A stretch of DNA of 41,733 nucleotides, taken from the NCBI GenBank assembly GCA_031549185.1, contig JAVBQG010000026.1:1-41733 (forward strand), in the 5' to 3' direction. A program made the translations under genes and the position numbers. This DNA is from JAVBQG01 sp031549185 (GTDB taxonomy: Bacteria > Synergistota > Synergistia > Synergistales > Synergistaceae). Below the pieces are notes generated by a model. The model searched no databases. It was not told where the DNA came from and saw only the letters and a list, made by a program, of their open reading frames with translations. Numbering within the stretch: the first letter of the stretch is position 1; every line of letters starts with the position of its first letter. Shown piece by piece: positions 24,944-33,797 of the stretch.

Positions 24944-27571
24944 ATGAACTGGTACAGCGAACCGCTTGAAGAGGTTTCGAAAGCGCTGGGTGTGAATTTC
25001 GAGAAGGGGCTGTCCTGCGGCGCCGTAAGGGAGAGGCTGGCGAAGCACGGTCCGAACAAACTCGACGAAAAACAGCCGAAGACCTTTCTGCAGCGCTTCG
25101 CCGCGCAGATGAAGGACGTCATGATCGTCATCCTTTTGATTGCGGCGGCCCTCTCCTTCGGCATCAGCGCCTACCATGCGTCGAAGGGACAGGAGGCCGA
25201 ATGGATCGATCCGGTCGTCATCGTCCTGATCGTCCTCGTCAACGGCGTGCTGGGCGTGATGCAGGAGAGCAAGGCGGAGGCGGCCCTCGAGGCGCTGAAG
25301 AAGATGTCCATGCCGCAGGTGAAGGCGCGTCGGGGCGGCACGACGGCGGTCGTCGCCTCGGCCGAGCTCGTCCCGGGCGACGTGATCCTGCTTGAGGCGG
25401 GCGACATCATACCGGCGGACGGCAGGGTGCTGGAGGGCGCGTCGCTCAAGAGCGACGAATCCGCGCTTACGGGAGAATCCGTTCCCGTGGAGAAGCGCGC
25501 GAACGCCGAGGTTCCCGTCGGCGCGCCGCTCGGCGACCGCTCCAACATGCTTTACTCCGGCTGTTCCGTCACATACGGCAGGGGGAGCGCCGTCGTCGTC
25601 GGCACGGGGATGTCGACCGAGATGGGCAGGATCGCGGCGCTCCTCGAGGGCGAGACGAGTATCGACACTCCGCTGCAGCAGAAGCTCGCACAATTGGGCA
25701 AATACCTCGGAGCGGCCGCCCTGTTGATCTGCGCCGTCATCTTCGCCATCGGCATGATCGATAGGCTTCCGCTGATGGATATGTTCATGACCTCCGTGTC
25801 GCTCGCGGTGGCGGCGATCCCGGAGGGGCTGCCAGCCATCGTGACCATCGTGCTCGCCATCGGCGTCCGCCGGATGGTGGCCAAGCACGCGATCATCCGG
25901 CGTCTGCCTGCGGTGGAGACCCTCGGCAGCACGTCCGTGATCTGCTCGGACAAGACCGGCACACTGACGCAGAACCGGATGACCCTGGTGAAGGCATACG
26001 CGCCGGGCGGCGTCGTGCCGCTGGGCGGCGCGGCCTCGGAGGAGGTTCGGTACCTCGTCAGGTTCGCCACGCTCTGCTCGGACGGCAGGGTGGAGGTTGC
26101 GGACGGCGTCGAGAAACACATCGGGGACCCGACGGAGACCTCGATCGTGGCGGCTGCCCTCAAGATGGGCATGGCGAGGGAGGAACTCGACGAGCGATTT
26201 CCCCGGGTGGGCGAGATTCCGTTCGATTCCGACCGCAAGCTCATGACGACCGTGAATGAGATCGACGGAAAGTATGTCGCGATCGTGAAGGGCGCGCCGG
26301 ACGTGCTCTTCGGGCGCTGTGCCGCGGGGGACCTGGAGGCCGCCGCCCGCGCGAACGCGGAGATGAGCGGCGAGGCCCTGCGCGTTCTCGCGGTCGCCTG
26401 CAAGGAACTGGGGTCGCTGCCCGGGGCGTTCGAGCCGGAGGAGCTCGAAAACGGCCTCACATTCATCGGGCTGGTGGGGATGATCGACCCGCCGCGGCCG
26501 GAGGTCATGGCCTCCATTCGCGAGTGCGAGGAGGCGGGCATCCGCACGATCATGATCACGGGAGATCATGTGATCACGGCCTCCGCGATCGCGAGCCAGC
26601 TCGGCATTCTGCGGGACGAGGACGAGGCGCTGACGGGGGCACAGCTCGACGCCATGACGGACGAGCAGCTCGACGCGGAGGTCGAGCGCTACCGCGTCTA
26701 CGCGCGCGTCTCCCCGTCGGACAAGATTCGTATCGTGAAGGCGTGGCAGAAAAAGGGCCAGATCGTGGCGATGACGGGCGACGGCGTTAACGACGCGCCC
26801 GCGCTGAAGGCGGCGGACATCGGCTGCGCGATGGGGATCACCGGCACCGACGTCTCGAAGGGCGCGGCCGACATGATCCTGACCGACGACAACTTCGCGA
26901 CGATCGTGACGGCGGTCCGCGAGGGCCGCGGCATCTACGACAACATCCGCAAGGCCGTGCGCTTCCTGCTGTCGTGCAACCTGGGCGAGATCGTGGCGGT
27001 GTTCTTCGCGATGATCTTCTGGAAGGAGTCGCCGCTGCTGCCGATCCAGATCCTGTGGATCAACCTCGTCACCGACAGCTTCCCCGCGCTCGCCCTCGGC
27101 ATGGAGCAGGTCGAACGCGACATCATGAGTCGAAAACCGAGGGAGAAAGACGAGAGCATCTTCGCGCACGGCGTGGGGACGGCCACACTTCTGCAGGGCG
27201 CGATGATCGGCGTTCTCACGCTGATCGCCTACTACATCGGCTCGCGGACGGGCATCGAAAACGCGGGGATCCCGCTCGGGGAGACGATGGCGTTCGCGGT
27301 TCTGGCCCTGTCGCAGTTGATGCATGCCCTGAACGTCCGCTCCACGCACTCACTCTTTCGGATCGGCTTTTTCAGCAACCGCCACATGGTCCACGCCTGC
27401 AGCTTCTCGCTGCTGCTGATGCTGACGGTGCTCTTCGTGCCCTTCCTGCAGGATGTGTTCCGCGTCATCCCGATGAACGCGCAGGAGTGGGCCATCGTAG
27501 CCGGCCTGTCGGTCGTCCCGCTGGTCGCCTGCGAGCTGGGGAAGGCGCTGAGGCCGGTGCGGGCGAGCTGA
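24944..27571 (+). CDS. P-type cation-transporting ATPase (P2A type), probable Mn2+/Ca2+ exporter
   Basis: An 875-residue inner-membrane ATPase. The phosphorylation site is Asp336 in SDKTGTLTQ. Helix 4 carries AIPEGLPAIV and the hinge is MTGDGVNDAP. The helix 5 and 6 ion ligands are visible as CNLGE and WINLVTDSFPALA. The N-terminal segment (EVSKALGVNFEKGLS...NKLDEKQ) is the usual cation-ATPase N-domain. The start is ATG 24944 with TGGAGGG upstream; the frame is open further back through the terminator, which is leader. Control by a Mn2+ riboswitch points to Mn2+ export, as for the related lactic-acid-bacterial ATPases. Ca2+ transport is also possible from sequence. Confidence 0.93.
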   Translation: MNWYSEPLEEVSKALGVNFEKGLSCGAVRERLAKHGPNKLDEKQPKTFLQRFAAQMKDVMIVILLIAAALSFGISAYHASKGQEAEWIDPVVIVLIVLVNGVLGVMQESKAEAALEALKKMSMPQVKARRGGTTAVVASAELVPGDVILLEAGDIIPADGRVLEGASLKSDESALTGESVPVEKRANAEVPVGAPLGDRSNMLYSGCSVTYGRGSAVVVGTGMSTEMGRIAALLEGETSIDTPLQQKLAQLGKYLGAAALLICAVIFAIGMIDRLPLMDMFMTSVSLAVAAIPEGLPAIVTIVLAIGVRRMVAKHAIIRRLPAVETLGSTSVICSDKTGTLTQNRMTLVKAYAPGGVVPLGGAASEEVRYLVRFATLCSDGRVEVADGVEKHIGDPTETSIVAAALKMGMAREELDERFPRVGEIPFDSDRKLMTTVNEIDGKYVAIVKGAPDVLFGRCAAGDLEAAARANAEMSGEALRVLAVACKELGSLPGAFEPEELENGLTFIGLVGMIDPPRPEVMASIRECEEAGIRTIMITGDHVITASAIASQLGILRDEDEALTGAQLDAMTDEQLDAEVERYRVYARVSPSDKIRIVKAWQKKGQIVAMTGDGVNDAPALKAADIGCAMGITGTDVSKGAADMILTDDNFATIVTAVREGRGIYDNIRKAVRFLLSCNLGEIVAVFFAMIFWKESPLLPIQILWINLVTDSFPALALGMEQVERDIMSRKPREKDESIFAHGVGTATLLQGAMIGVLTLIAYYIGSRTGIENAGIPLGETMAFAVLALSQLMHALNVRSTHSLFRIGFFSNRHMVHACSFSLLLMLTVLFVPFLQDVFRVIPMNAQEWAIVAGLSVVPLVACELGKALRPVRAS

Positions 27572-27639
27572 CGGCGAAATTATAATCCAAGTGCAACACG
27601 TGTGAAAAAGACCTGCTAGAAAAAAGCCAAGCGGTTTGA

Positions 27640-27875
27640 GCCAGGAAAATCCTCTGCGGCATCACGGCGATCTCCTCGCTCGTCCTGCCGTACTACGGAT
27701 CGCCGGCGTCGCTGGCGCTCTTCGTGGCGATCCTGTCGTTTGTCGGTTTTGCGGGTACCTGCTGCTGGGTTCTCTTCGGCTCGGCTTTCCAGAAGATCTT
27801 CGCGAGCACAGGAGAGGCCTGAACGCCGTCATGGCACTGCTGCTCCTGTACTGCGCGGTTTCGATCTACCGCTGA
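27640..27875 (+). pseudogene. LysE/RhtB-family exporter, C-terminal remnant with frameshift
   Basis: From about 27652 one frame gives a membrane-like stretch (ITAISSLVLPYYG, then FAGTCCWVLFGSAFQKIF) typical of the last half of LysE-type amino-acid exporters. It ends early at a TGA (about 27821). The true C-terminus (RGLNAVMALLLLYCAVSIYR) continues in another frame to 27875. The first half of the gene is missing. The 80 bases before it (27572-27651), which contain TATAATCCAAGTGCAAC and the palindrome ACACGTGT, may be the scar of a lost mobile element. The end overlaps the convergent plsC stop by 10 bases. Confidence 0.6.
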
Positions 27876-28561
27876 CCCCGGATCTCGTCGCGCATCGTCT
27901 CCAGTGATTTCTGCAGCTCGTCGAGCAGGAAGCGGCGTTTCTCCTTCTCCGGCATCTCCTCAGGGAGCCGGTCGGGGTAGATAGGGTCGCCGAAGGTGAT
28001 CGTGATCTTGTGGGGGCGGGGGATGACGTAGTGCGGGGGATAGGCCTCCCAGGTGCCCTCCAGCCAGATCGGAACGATCGGGGTGCCGGTCTTGAGGGCC
28101 ACGAGCGCCGTGCCGCCCTCGAGCGGCTGCAGCTTGCCGTCGAGCGTCCGCTGCCCCTCGGGGAAGATCAGCACGCTGTGGTCGTCCTCGATGAAGCTCA
28201 TCACCTGGCGTAGCAGGCCCGCGGAGCTGTTCTTGTTCTCCGGCGACACGGGCACCGCGCCCAGCGCGCGGATCAACGGCCCCATAATCGGAACCCGGAA
28301 CAAGCCCTCCCACGCGACGAATCGCAACTTCTGCGGGAAGACCATGCCGACGATGGGCGGGTCGAGGTAGCTGGCGTGGTTGGCCGCCAGGATGACCGTG
28401 CCCTTGTGGGGCAGCGAGGCCAGCATTTTTTTCAGCTCGTCCATGCGCCTCACGCCGATGCGGTGATAGATCAGAAAATAAACCCAGAACACGAACTGCG
28501 CCAACCTGTACAACATCGCGCCACACCCCGTCAATCGAAATATTTTTTCCACAAGCCCCAT
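27866..28561 (-). CDS. plsC: 1-acyl-sn-glycerol-3-phosphate acyltransferase
   Basis: A 231-residue PlsC-family acyltransferase, making phosphatidic acid at the inner membrane. The catalytic HX4D motif is NHASYLD (His62, Asp67). The glycerol-phosphate binding motif is FPEGQRTLDGK near 133, a variant of FPEGTRS, and the third block is VPIWLEGTWEAYP. A hydrophobic segment at 18-33 probably anchors it. The ATG at 28561 has no obvious ribosome binding site; GTG 28552 (VEKIFRL) is an alternative. It stands alone. Confidence 0.88.
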   Translation of the reverse strand: MGLVEKIFRLTGCGAMLYRLAQFVFWVYFLIYHRIGVRRMDELKKMLASLPHKGTVILAANHASYLDPPIVGMVFPQKLRFVAWEGLFRVPIMGPLIRALGAVPVSPENKNSSAGLLRQVMSFIEDDHSVLIFPEGQRTLDGKLQPLEGGTALVALKTGTPIVPIWLEGTWEAYPPHYVIPRPHKITITFGDPIYPDRLPEEMPEKEKRRFLLDELQKSLETMRDEIRGQR

Positions 28562-28695
28562 TTTAGCGCATCCATACAGAAGGCGGCTCTATATTTTATG
28601 CTACACGAAAACCCGCCGTTGTGATATTCTGTTCATAAGGGCAACTTCGAATCTTCGTGATTCGCCCACATAAACATGAGGAGGTAGGTAAGGAA

Positions 28696-29625
28696 ATGAA
28701 ACAGTTGCGTACCCTGACCGAATTGTTGAGCTATGCGCGCGAGGTCGGCCCCATGACGATCAGCGTGGCGTGCGCCGAGGACGCGGAAGTTCTCGAGGCC
28801 GTCGAAGAGGCTAGAAAAGAGGGCATCGCCAAGGCGTACCTGGTCGGAGACGAGGACAAGATCAAGCAGGCCGCGTCCGGCCTGGGTATCGATCTTCGCC
28901 ACTTCGACGTCGTCGACGAGAAGGGCGGCGAGGGCGAGGCGAGCCTCAAGGCGGTAGAGCTGGTCTCCTCCGGTAAGGCGCAGATCCTCATGAAGGGGAT
29001 GGTCAAGACCGCAAACTTCCTCCGCGCCGTTCTCAACAAGGAGAAGGGGCTCCGCTCCGGTTCGCTGCTGTCTCACGTCTACATCCATCAGGTCGAGAAC
29101 TACGACCGCATCTTCTTCATCTCCGACCCCGCGTTCAACATGTACCCCGACCTGCAGGCGAAGGTCAGCATCGTCGAGAACGTCGTCGGGCTTGCGCACG
29201 CTTTTGGCGTCGAGTGCCCGAAGGTCGCCGCGCTGGCGGCGGTCGAGGTCGTCAACCCGGAGATGCCGCCCACGCTCGACGCGGCGATGCTCACACAGAT
29301 GAACCGCCGCGGGCAGATCAAGTCGTGCGTCATCGACGGGCCGCTTGCGCTCGACAACGCGGTCTCCGAGGAGTCGGCGAAGCACAAGGGCATCGTCTCC
29401 GAGGTCGCGGGACACGCCGATGTGCTGCTCGTGCCGGATATCGAGTCCGGCAATATGCTGGCGAAGGCCATCGTCTACTTCGCGCGCAACAAGACGGCGG
29501 GCATCGTGCTCGGCGCGAAGGCCCCGATCGTGCTCACCAGCCGCGCGGACTCCGCCGAGACGAAGCTGCTCTCGATCGCGTCCGCCGTCGCCCTTGCCGC
29601 CTTCAGGAGCAAGAAGGGCAAATAA
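28696..29625 (+). CDS. ptb: Phosphate butyryltransferase
   Basis: A 309-residue phosphotransacylase converting butyryl-CoA (or a branched or other short acyl-CoA) and phosphate to the acyl-phosphate. Strongly conserved blocks include FLRAVLNKEKGLRSG, AAVEVVNPEMPPT, DGPLALDNAVS and KAPIVLTSRADSAETK. The start is ATG 28696 with GAGGAGG upstream; 13 extra upstream codons in frame lack support. It is followed after three bases by the butyrate-kinase homologue. In amino-acid fermenters it serves energy conservation from valine, leucine, isoleucine or threonine-derived acyl-CoA. Confidence 0.92.
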   Translation: MKQLRTLTELLSYAREVGPMTISVACAEDAEVLEAVEEARKEGIAKAYLVGDEDKIKQAASGLGIDLRHFDVVDEKGGEGEASLKAVELVSSGKAQILMKGMVKTANFLRAVLNKEKGLRSGSLLSHVYIHQVENYDRIFFISDPAFNMYPDLQAKVSIVENVVGLAHAFGVECPKVAALAAVEVVNPEMPPTLDAAMLTQMNRRGQIKSCVIDGPLALDNAVSEESAKHKGIVSEVAGHADVLLVPDIESGNMLAKAIVYFARNKTAGIVLGAKAPIVLTSRADSAETKLLSIASAVALAAFRSKKGK

Positions 29626-29628
29626 AAG

Positions 29629-30720
29629 ATGAAAGCGCTCGCAGTCATCCCCAGGGCAGTCTCTACCGAGTTCGCCGTCTACGAGGACGGCGTGCAGATC
29701 TTGGGCGAGACGATCCGGCACTCGCCCGGCGAACTGCGCGCCCTGGGGGGCTGCGAAGAGGAGGGGCGCTTCCGCAGCGAGCGCGTGATGGAGATCATCG
29801 AACGCGATGGAGTGTCCTTTGAAAAACTGGATATCGCCGTCTCGACGACGGGCGCCCTCCTGCCGTCGGAGCCGGGTGCCTACTTGGTGACGACCGATCT
29901 GCTCGATTGCCTCGCCTCCCTGCGGTCTGTGGAGGACTCGCTGAAGCAGGGCGCTTTTATCGTCTCGAACGTGAGCGAATCGGTGGCCCGCAAACACGAG
30001 ATCGAGTGCCTGCCCGTGGTGCTGGAGCCGGTGGCGGAACACGAGATCATGGAGGAGGCTCTGCTCTCGGGCATCAGGGAGATCGAGCGACACCCCGTCT
30101 TCCACTCGCTCTCGCAGCGCGGGGCGGCGCAATCCTATGCGACCACAGCCGGGAAACGAGTCGGCGAACTCAACCTGATCGTCGCGCACCTCGGGGCGGA
30201 GATCAGCGTCGGCGCTCATGAACGAGGCCGGGTGATTGATTGCAACAGTCCTCTCGACGGCGAGGGGCCCTTCTCCCCCCGCACATCCGGCACGCTCCCC
30301 GCGGACGCCCTGCTGCGTCTCTGCTACTCCGGCAAGTACGACATGGACGAGATGATCCGCATGGTCGAGCGCGAGGGCGGGCTCGCCGCGCACCTGGGGA
30401 TGTGGCGGCTGGTGGACGTGCAGGAGGCGTACGGGAATGGAGACCAGCACGTGCGCTTTCTGGTGCAGGCGATGGCCTACAAGGTCGCGCGGGAGATCGG
30501 CGCGCGGTCCGCGGCGCTCTCCGGCAAAGTCGACGCGATCGTCTTTACGGGGCCCTGGGCGTCGTTCGAAGAGTTCGCGGACGACATCCGCTCCTATGTC
30601 GAATGGATCGCCCCCGTTCACATTTACTCGTGGGAGAGCGAGCTGCGCTCCCTTGGAGAGCTTGCCGCCCGTGTATTCAACGGGACGGAGAAGTTGAAAC
30701 TCTGCAGGGAGAAGGCCTGA
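29629..30720 (+). CDS. buk: Butyrate kinase homologue with lost active-site motifs
   Basis: A 363-residue acetokinase-family protein, full length and collinear with butyrate kinase: it keeps GRVIDCNSPLDGEGPFSP, FHSLSQRGAAQSYA and the C-terminal half. Several signature motifs are altered. The N-terminal NPGSTSTK-type phosphate loop is IPRAVSTE, GRGG is STTG, HxGGG is HLGAE, the catalytic-Arg segment ERSGG is RTSGT, and TGGIAYN is TGPWASF. Such a set of changes suggests loss of kinase activity or a new role, perhaps as a partner of Ptb. The frame is undamaged and starts three bases after ptb, so it seems to be maintained. Confidence 0.8.
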   Translation: MKALAVIPRAVSTEFAVYEDGVQILGETIRHSPGELRALGGCEEEGRFRSERVMEIIERDGVSFEKLDIAVSTTGALLPSEPGAYLVTTDLLDCLASLRSVEDSLKQGAFIVSNVSESVARKHEIECLPVVLEPVAEHEIMEEALLSGIREIERHPVFHSLSQRGAAQSYATTAGKRVGELNLIVAHLGAEISVGAHERGRVIDCNSPLDGEGPFSPRTSGTLPADALLRLCYSGKYDMDEMIRMVEREGGLAAHLGMWRLVDVQEAYGNGDQHVRFLVQAMAYKVAREIGARSAALSGKVDAIVFTGPWASFEEFADDIRSYVEWIAPVHIYSWESELRSLGELAARVFNGTEKLKLCREKA

Positions 30721-30923
30721 CCCCTCGTCGTTTTTTGGCGTATTTGATCCTCTCGGACTATTTTTGTCCAATTTCCCCTCAAAAAAGGCAGCGTTATCGT
30801 CAGGAGCCTAATGGGCCGAACTTACGAACCCTTGCGACTCCTTCATTTTCAAGCGGGAAACCACGGTTTGGGCGTTTCGCCCGCACCGTCCGAAGTCAAT
30901 TTGCCATATAGAACCATTCGTGG

Positions 30924-30953
30924 TAGACTTGCCAAGTCTTTCATAAGTATATT
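30924..30953 (+). promoter_or_regulatory. Candidate promoter overlapped by a 15-base palindrome
   Basis: AGACTTG-c-CAAGTCT (30925-30939) is a perfect palindrome. TAGACT (30924-30929) and TATATT (30948-30953), 18 bases apart, form a plausible promoter for the M23 peptidase gene. The palindrome would cover the -35, as an operator would. The rest of the 269-base gap after buk has only weak hairpins (for example GGGCG-ttt-CGCCC near 30878). Confidence 0.35.
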
Positions 30954-30989
30954 CGGCAGGTGACCGGATTGTGATGCAGGGGGGATTTG

Positions 30990-31991
30990 ATGACGAACCG
31001 AGATCACGAAAAAGCAAGCCGTGATATTCATAAGGGCGCTTCGCCCTTCCCATACAAAGCAACGGAACCATTTGATCGAAAACGCACTTCAGGCCCCGCG
31101 AAGCGGCGGGCCGTCATCGTCATGACTCTCTCTCTCTTCTCTTTCTTCATAGCGGGGCAACCCTCGCACGCAAACCTGCCACAGGCGATGCATTCGCCGC
31201 AGGGAGCGCTCGATGTGGCTGGCGCGTTGCCGGGGCGTTACGGCTTGCTCGACAAGAAGAAGCAGCCCGTCGGTCCGGCGGAGGCGACCGTCTCTTCCGT
31301 AAAGGCCATCGCCGGTCTGATGAAGCAGGCAATCGACGTGGCCGCCATGTTGCCGAAGGAGGCCGCGCCGAGGACCGAGGCACAGAAGGCCGAGGCCGCG
31401 AAACCGCTTGAAGCGGCAAAGGCGGAGACGCAGGTTGCCGCCGTACAAAAGGCGCCCGCGCCGAAGACGCCCATGGAAACTGCGCTGCACGTGGCGTGCT
31501 GCCTCCCTCAGCTGCCCGCAGCGATGATGGCAAGCGAGATTCGCAACGCGCGGGCTCTCCTGTGGCCGACGGACGGGCTCATCTACTCGACGTTCGGCGC
31601 CAGCCGTGGCAGGCGCGCGCACGGCGCGATCGACATCGTGACGAAGAAGGGCACGCCGATCGCCGCCGCCGAGTCGGGCACGGTGATCATCGCGGCCAAC
31701 GGGGGGAAGTTGTTCCGCGGCTACGGAAAGATCGTCATCATCGACCACGGCAAGGGCGTCCACACGGTCTACTCTCACTGCGACTCCCTGCTCGTGAAAA
31801 TGGGGCAGCAGGTGAAGCGGGGCGAGTTCATCGGCACGGTCGGCAGGACCGGGCGGGCCACGACGGATCACTGTCATTTCGAGGTGCGGGTGGCGGGGAA
31901 GAAGGTGGATCCGCTGCTGTATCTCCCGAGCCGTCCCGAGATGGTAAAGGCCAACAACTGGAAATCCTCCTCGAAGAAAAAAGCGAACTGA
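30990..31991 (+). CDS. M23-family (LytM) metallopeptidase, membrane-anchored or exported
   Basis: A 333-residue cell-wall endopeptidase. Residues 1-40 are a basic cytoplasmic tail, followed by a hydrophobic segment (VMTLSLFSFFIAG) and an AxA-like site (SHA), so it is exported or anchored. Residues 60-190 are Ala/Lys/Glu-rich and probably extended. The C-terminal M23 domain has the zinc ligands HGAID (His and Asp) and the HxH in DHCHFEV, with the third catalytic His in VYSHCD. It should cut peptidoglycan peptides. The start is ATG 30990 with AGGGGGG upstream. It forms a single-gene unit with its own terminator. Confidence 0.88.
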   Translation: MTNRDHEKASRDIHKGASPFPYKATEPFDRKRTSGPAKRRAVIVMTLSLFSFFIAGQPSHANLPQAMHSPQGALDVAGALPGRYGLLDKKKQPVGPAEATVSSVKAIAGLMKQAIDVAAMLPKEAAPRTEAQKAEAAKPLEAAKAETQVAAVQKAPAPKTPMETALHVACCLPQLPAAMMASEIRNARALLWPTDGLIYSTFGASRGRRAHGAIDIVTKKGTPIAAAESGTVIIAANGGKLFRGYGKIVIIDHGKGVHTVYSHCDSLLVKMGQQVKRGEFIGTVGRTGRATTDHCHFEVRVAGKKVDPLLYLPSRPEMVKANNWKSSSKKKAN

Positions 31992-32010
31992 GAAAATACG
32001 ATACCAGTCC

Positions 32011-32045
32011 CCCCTTGCCCGGATGGATGGGCGAGGGGATTTTTT
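32011..32045 (+). terminator. Rho-independent terminator after the M23 peptidase gene
   Basis: CCCCTTGCCC (32011-32020) pairs with GGGCGAGGGG (32029-32038) with one G-U pair and an 8-base loop, followed by ATTTTTT. It ends at the stop codon of the convergent EAL gene. Confidence 0.9.
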
Positions 32046-33582
32046 ATGTCCTCACACGGGCTGTTTCGAGAGTTGTCTCCGCCGTCAGTGTCGAAAGGTA
32101 CAACTGTTCGTACTCGGAGAGCGGCATGGGGCGCGCGAGGTAATAGCCCTGTGCGTAGTCGCAGTCGATGCTCTTGAGAAATTCCAGCTGATTTTCCGTC
32201 TCCACGCCCTCGCAGACGGCGCCCACGGAGAGCTCCCGGGACATGTTGACGATGTTCCGGATGATCTTTTTGCTCTTTTCCGATGTCTCGGATTCCTTGA
32301 GGAAATCCCTGTCGATCTTGAGCACGTCCACGGGCAGCTCCCGTAGGGTATTGAGGGAGGAGTAGCCGGAGCCGAAGTCGTCCATCGCCACGGAGAAGCC
32401 GAGCTCCTTCAGTGTGCGCAGCAGGGAGAGCACCGCCTCGGGGTCGTCCTCCAGAACGCTCTCGGTGACCTCCAGTTCGATATATTCGAGCGGAATGGGA
32501 TAGCGGTCGATCAGGTTGCGCAGCCGCTCCAGATAGTTCGGGTAGGCGAGCGTGACTTTCGAGAGATTGACCGAAATCGGGTACGCCGCGCAGTCGCCGG
32601 CGAGCTGCTCCTGTATCATGTGGAAAGCGCAGGCGAGCATGAAAAAGTCGATCTCGACGATGAAGCCGTTCTTCTCGAACAGCGGGATGAACTGGTCCGG
32701 ACATACGAAACCAAGCTGCTCCGACTGCCACCGGACGAGCGCTTCGCCGCCGCACCAGGAGCCTGACTCGACCCTGAACCGTGGCTGTATGTACGGAATG
32801 AACTCCCCTTTCGAAAAGGCATGCAGCATGTTCAGCTCGATGTTCTTCTCGAGGTCGGCGCGTTCGAACAGCTCGTCGCCGTAGACGATGTCCCTGCGCT
32901 TCGGAAGCCTCTTCGCGTCCTTGAGTGCCAGAAGCGCCCTGTCCCGCACAGTGCGGAGCGAGTTCCCGTCGTCCTGAACGGTGCAGACCCCGAATTTAAA
33001 AGAGACCATCTGGGGGTATTGCTTTCCGAATTCGTCGCCGATTGCGTTGTGCAGCCGTTCTTTCAGTTGTTCGACCATGTCGTGCGACGTATTCGCTATC
33101 AGCATGAAGGTGTCGTTGCCCAGCCTGCTTCCGCAGCGGTAATGCGAGCGCAGGACGGAGCCGATGACGCGGAGGAGGTTGTCGCCGGTGCCGTAGCCGA
33201 ACATCGTGTTGAAGCGGTGGAAGGATACGACGTCCAGGCAGATCATGCTGCAGGGTCCCGTTTGGTTTGTCCGCAGGAACGCCTCCAGCATCTCCGGCAC
33301 GCCGGAGGCGTTTACGAGGCCGGTGAGGGGGTCGACGTCGTTTGTTTTGGCCGAGGTTTGCGTCCTCTCGGATTCGTTGGCGATGTCGAGGCTGATGACG
33401 ACGACGACCACAAAGAAGAGAGATGCGAGAAGAAACGACGAAACGCCCACCAGTGTGGGGAACAGATCCGCCAGCTTGGTCGTCAGTTTCAAGTGGAGAA
33501 GGCACAGCGCCATGAAGGAGAATACGAGCAGCCCGTAGAGGAATAACTTTTTTTTCGGTACGGGAAACCTCTTTTTCTTCAT
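32044..33582 (-). CDS. Membrane-bound degenerate-GGDEF/EAL c-di-GMP phosphodiesterase
   Basis: A 512-residue signalling protein. Two membrane helices (about 12-32 and 43-66) precede a GGDEF-fold domain whose signature is LGNDTF (154-159), so it should not make c-di-GMP. The C-terminal EAL domain looks active: Glu280-Ala-Leu (GGEALVRW), Asn339 (SVNLSK), Glu in ELEVTES, Asp401-Asp402 (MDDFGSGYSSL), Lys422 (KIDRDF) and EGVE. It should hydrolyse c-di-GMP at the inner membrane. The start is ATG 33582 (MKKKRFPVPKKK) with AGGGAAGAG upstream; an extra 34 codons in frame to 33684 look like leader. Confidence 0.9.
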   Translation of the reverse strand: MKKKRFPVPKKKLFLYGLLVFSFMALCLLHLKLTTKLADLFPTLVGVSSFLLASLFFVVVVVISLDIANESERTQTSAKTNDVDPLTGLVNASGVPEMLEAFLRTNQTGPCSMICLDVVSFHRFNTMFGYGTGDNLLRVIGSVLRSHYRCGSRLGNDTFMLIANTSHDMVEQLKERLHNAIGDEFGKQYPQMVSFKFGVCTVQDDGNSLRTVRDRALLALKDAKRLPKRRDIVYGDELFERADLEKNIELNMLHAFSKGEFIPYIQPRFRVESGSWCGGEALVRWQSEQLGFVCPDQFIPLFEKNGFIVEIDFFMLACAFHMIQEQLAGDCAAYPISVNLSKVTLAYPNYLERLRNLIDRYPIPLEYIELEVTESVLEDDPEAVLSLLRTLKELGFSVAMDDFGSGYSSLNTLRELPVDVLKIDRDFLKESETSEKSKKIIRNIVNMSRELSVGAVCEGVETENQLEFLKSIDCDYAQGYYLARPMPLSEYEQLYLSTLTAETTLETARVRT

Positions 33583-33687
33583 TCGAATCTCTTCCCTGTT
33601 TCCTTTCGTCTGTTTTTTACGGACGCGCCCCACTCGCCCATCCGAAAGTTTGATGGAATGTTCTTTATAGAAGATATTATACATGAA

Positions 33688-33729
33688 AAATATTAATAAA
33701 AGGCCTCACCCGGTTCGGCGGGGAGGCCT
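33688..33729 (-). terminator. Rho-independent terminator after gpt
   Basis: In minus-strand sense, GGCCTC(C)CC pairs with GG(GT)GAGGCC (33702-33728), followed by TTTTATTAATATTTTT. It lies about 70 bases past the gpt stop, before the EAL gene. A smaller hairpin, GATCGC/GCGATC, is at about 33758-33777. Confidence 0.8.
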
Positions 33730-33797
33730 GCTGCAATTTCTCCGTTTGAGGTGCAAGGATCGCATGATTCGCGATCTTTGCTCGTTCGATCGGCTTT

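Noticed and set aside
24926..27349. Open frame of 807 codons on the minus strand opposite the cation ATPase
   Set aside because: It has the same antisense pattern; the plus strand has all P-type ATPase motifs.
28633..30771. Open frame of 712 codons on the minus strand opposite ptb and buk
   Set aside because: It is antisense to two recognisable genes.
30721..30790. Terminator after buk
   Set aside because: Only a 4-bp stem (GGAC/GTCC) with the T run in its loop; too weak to call.
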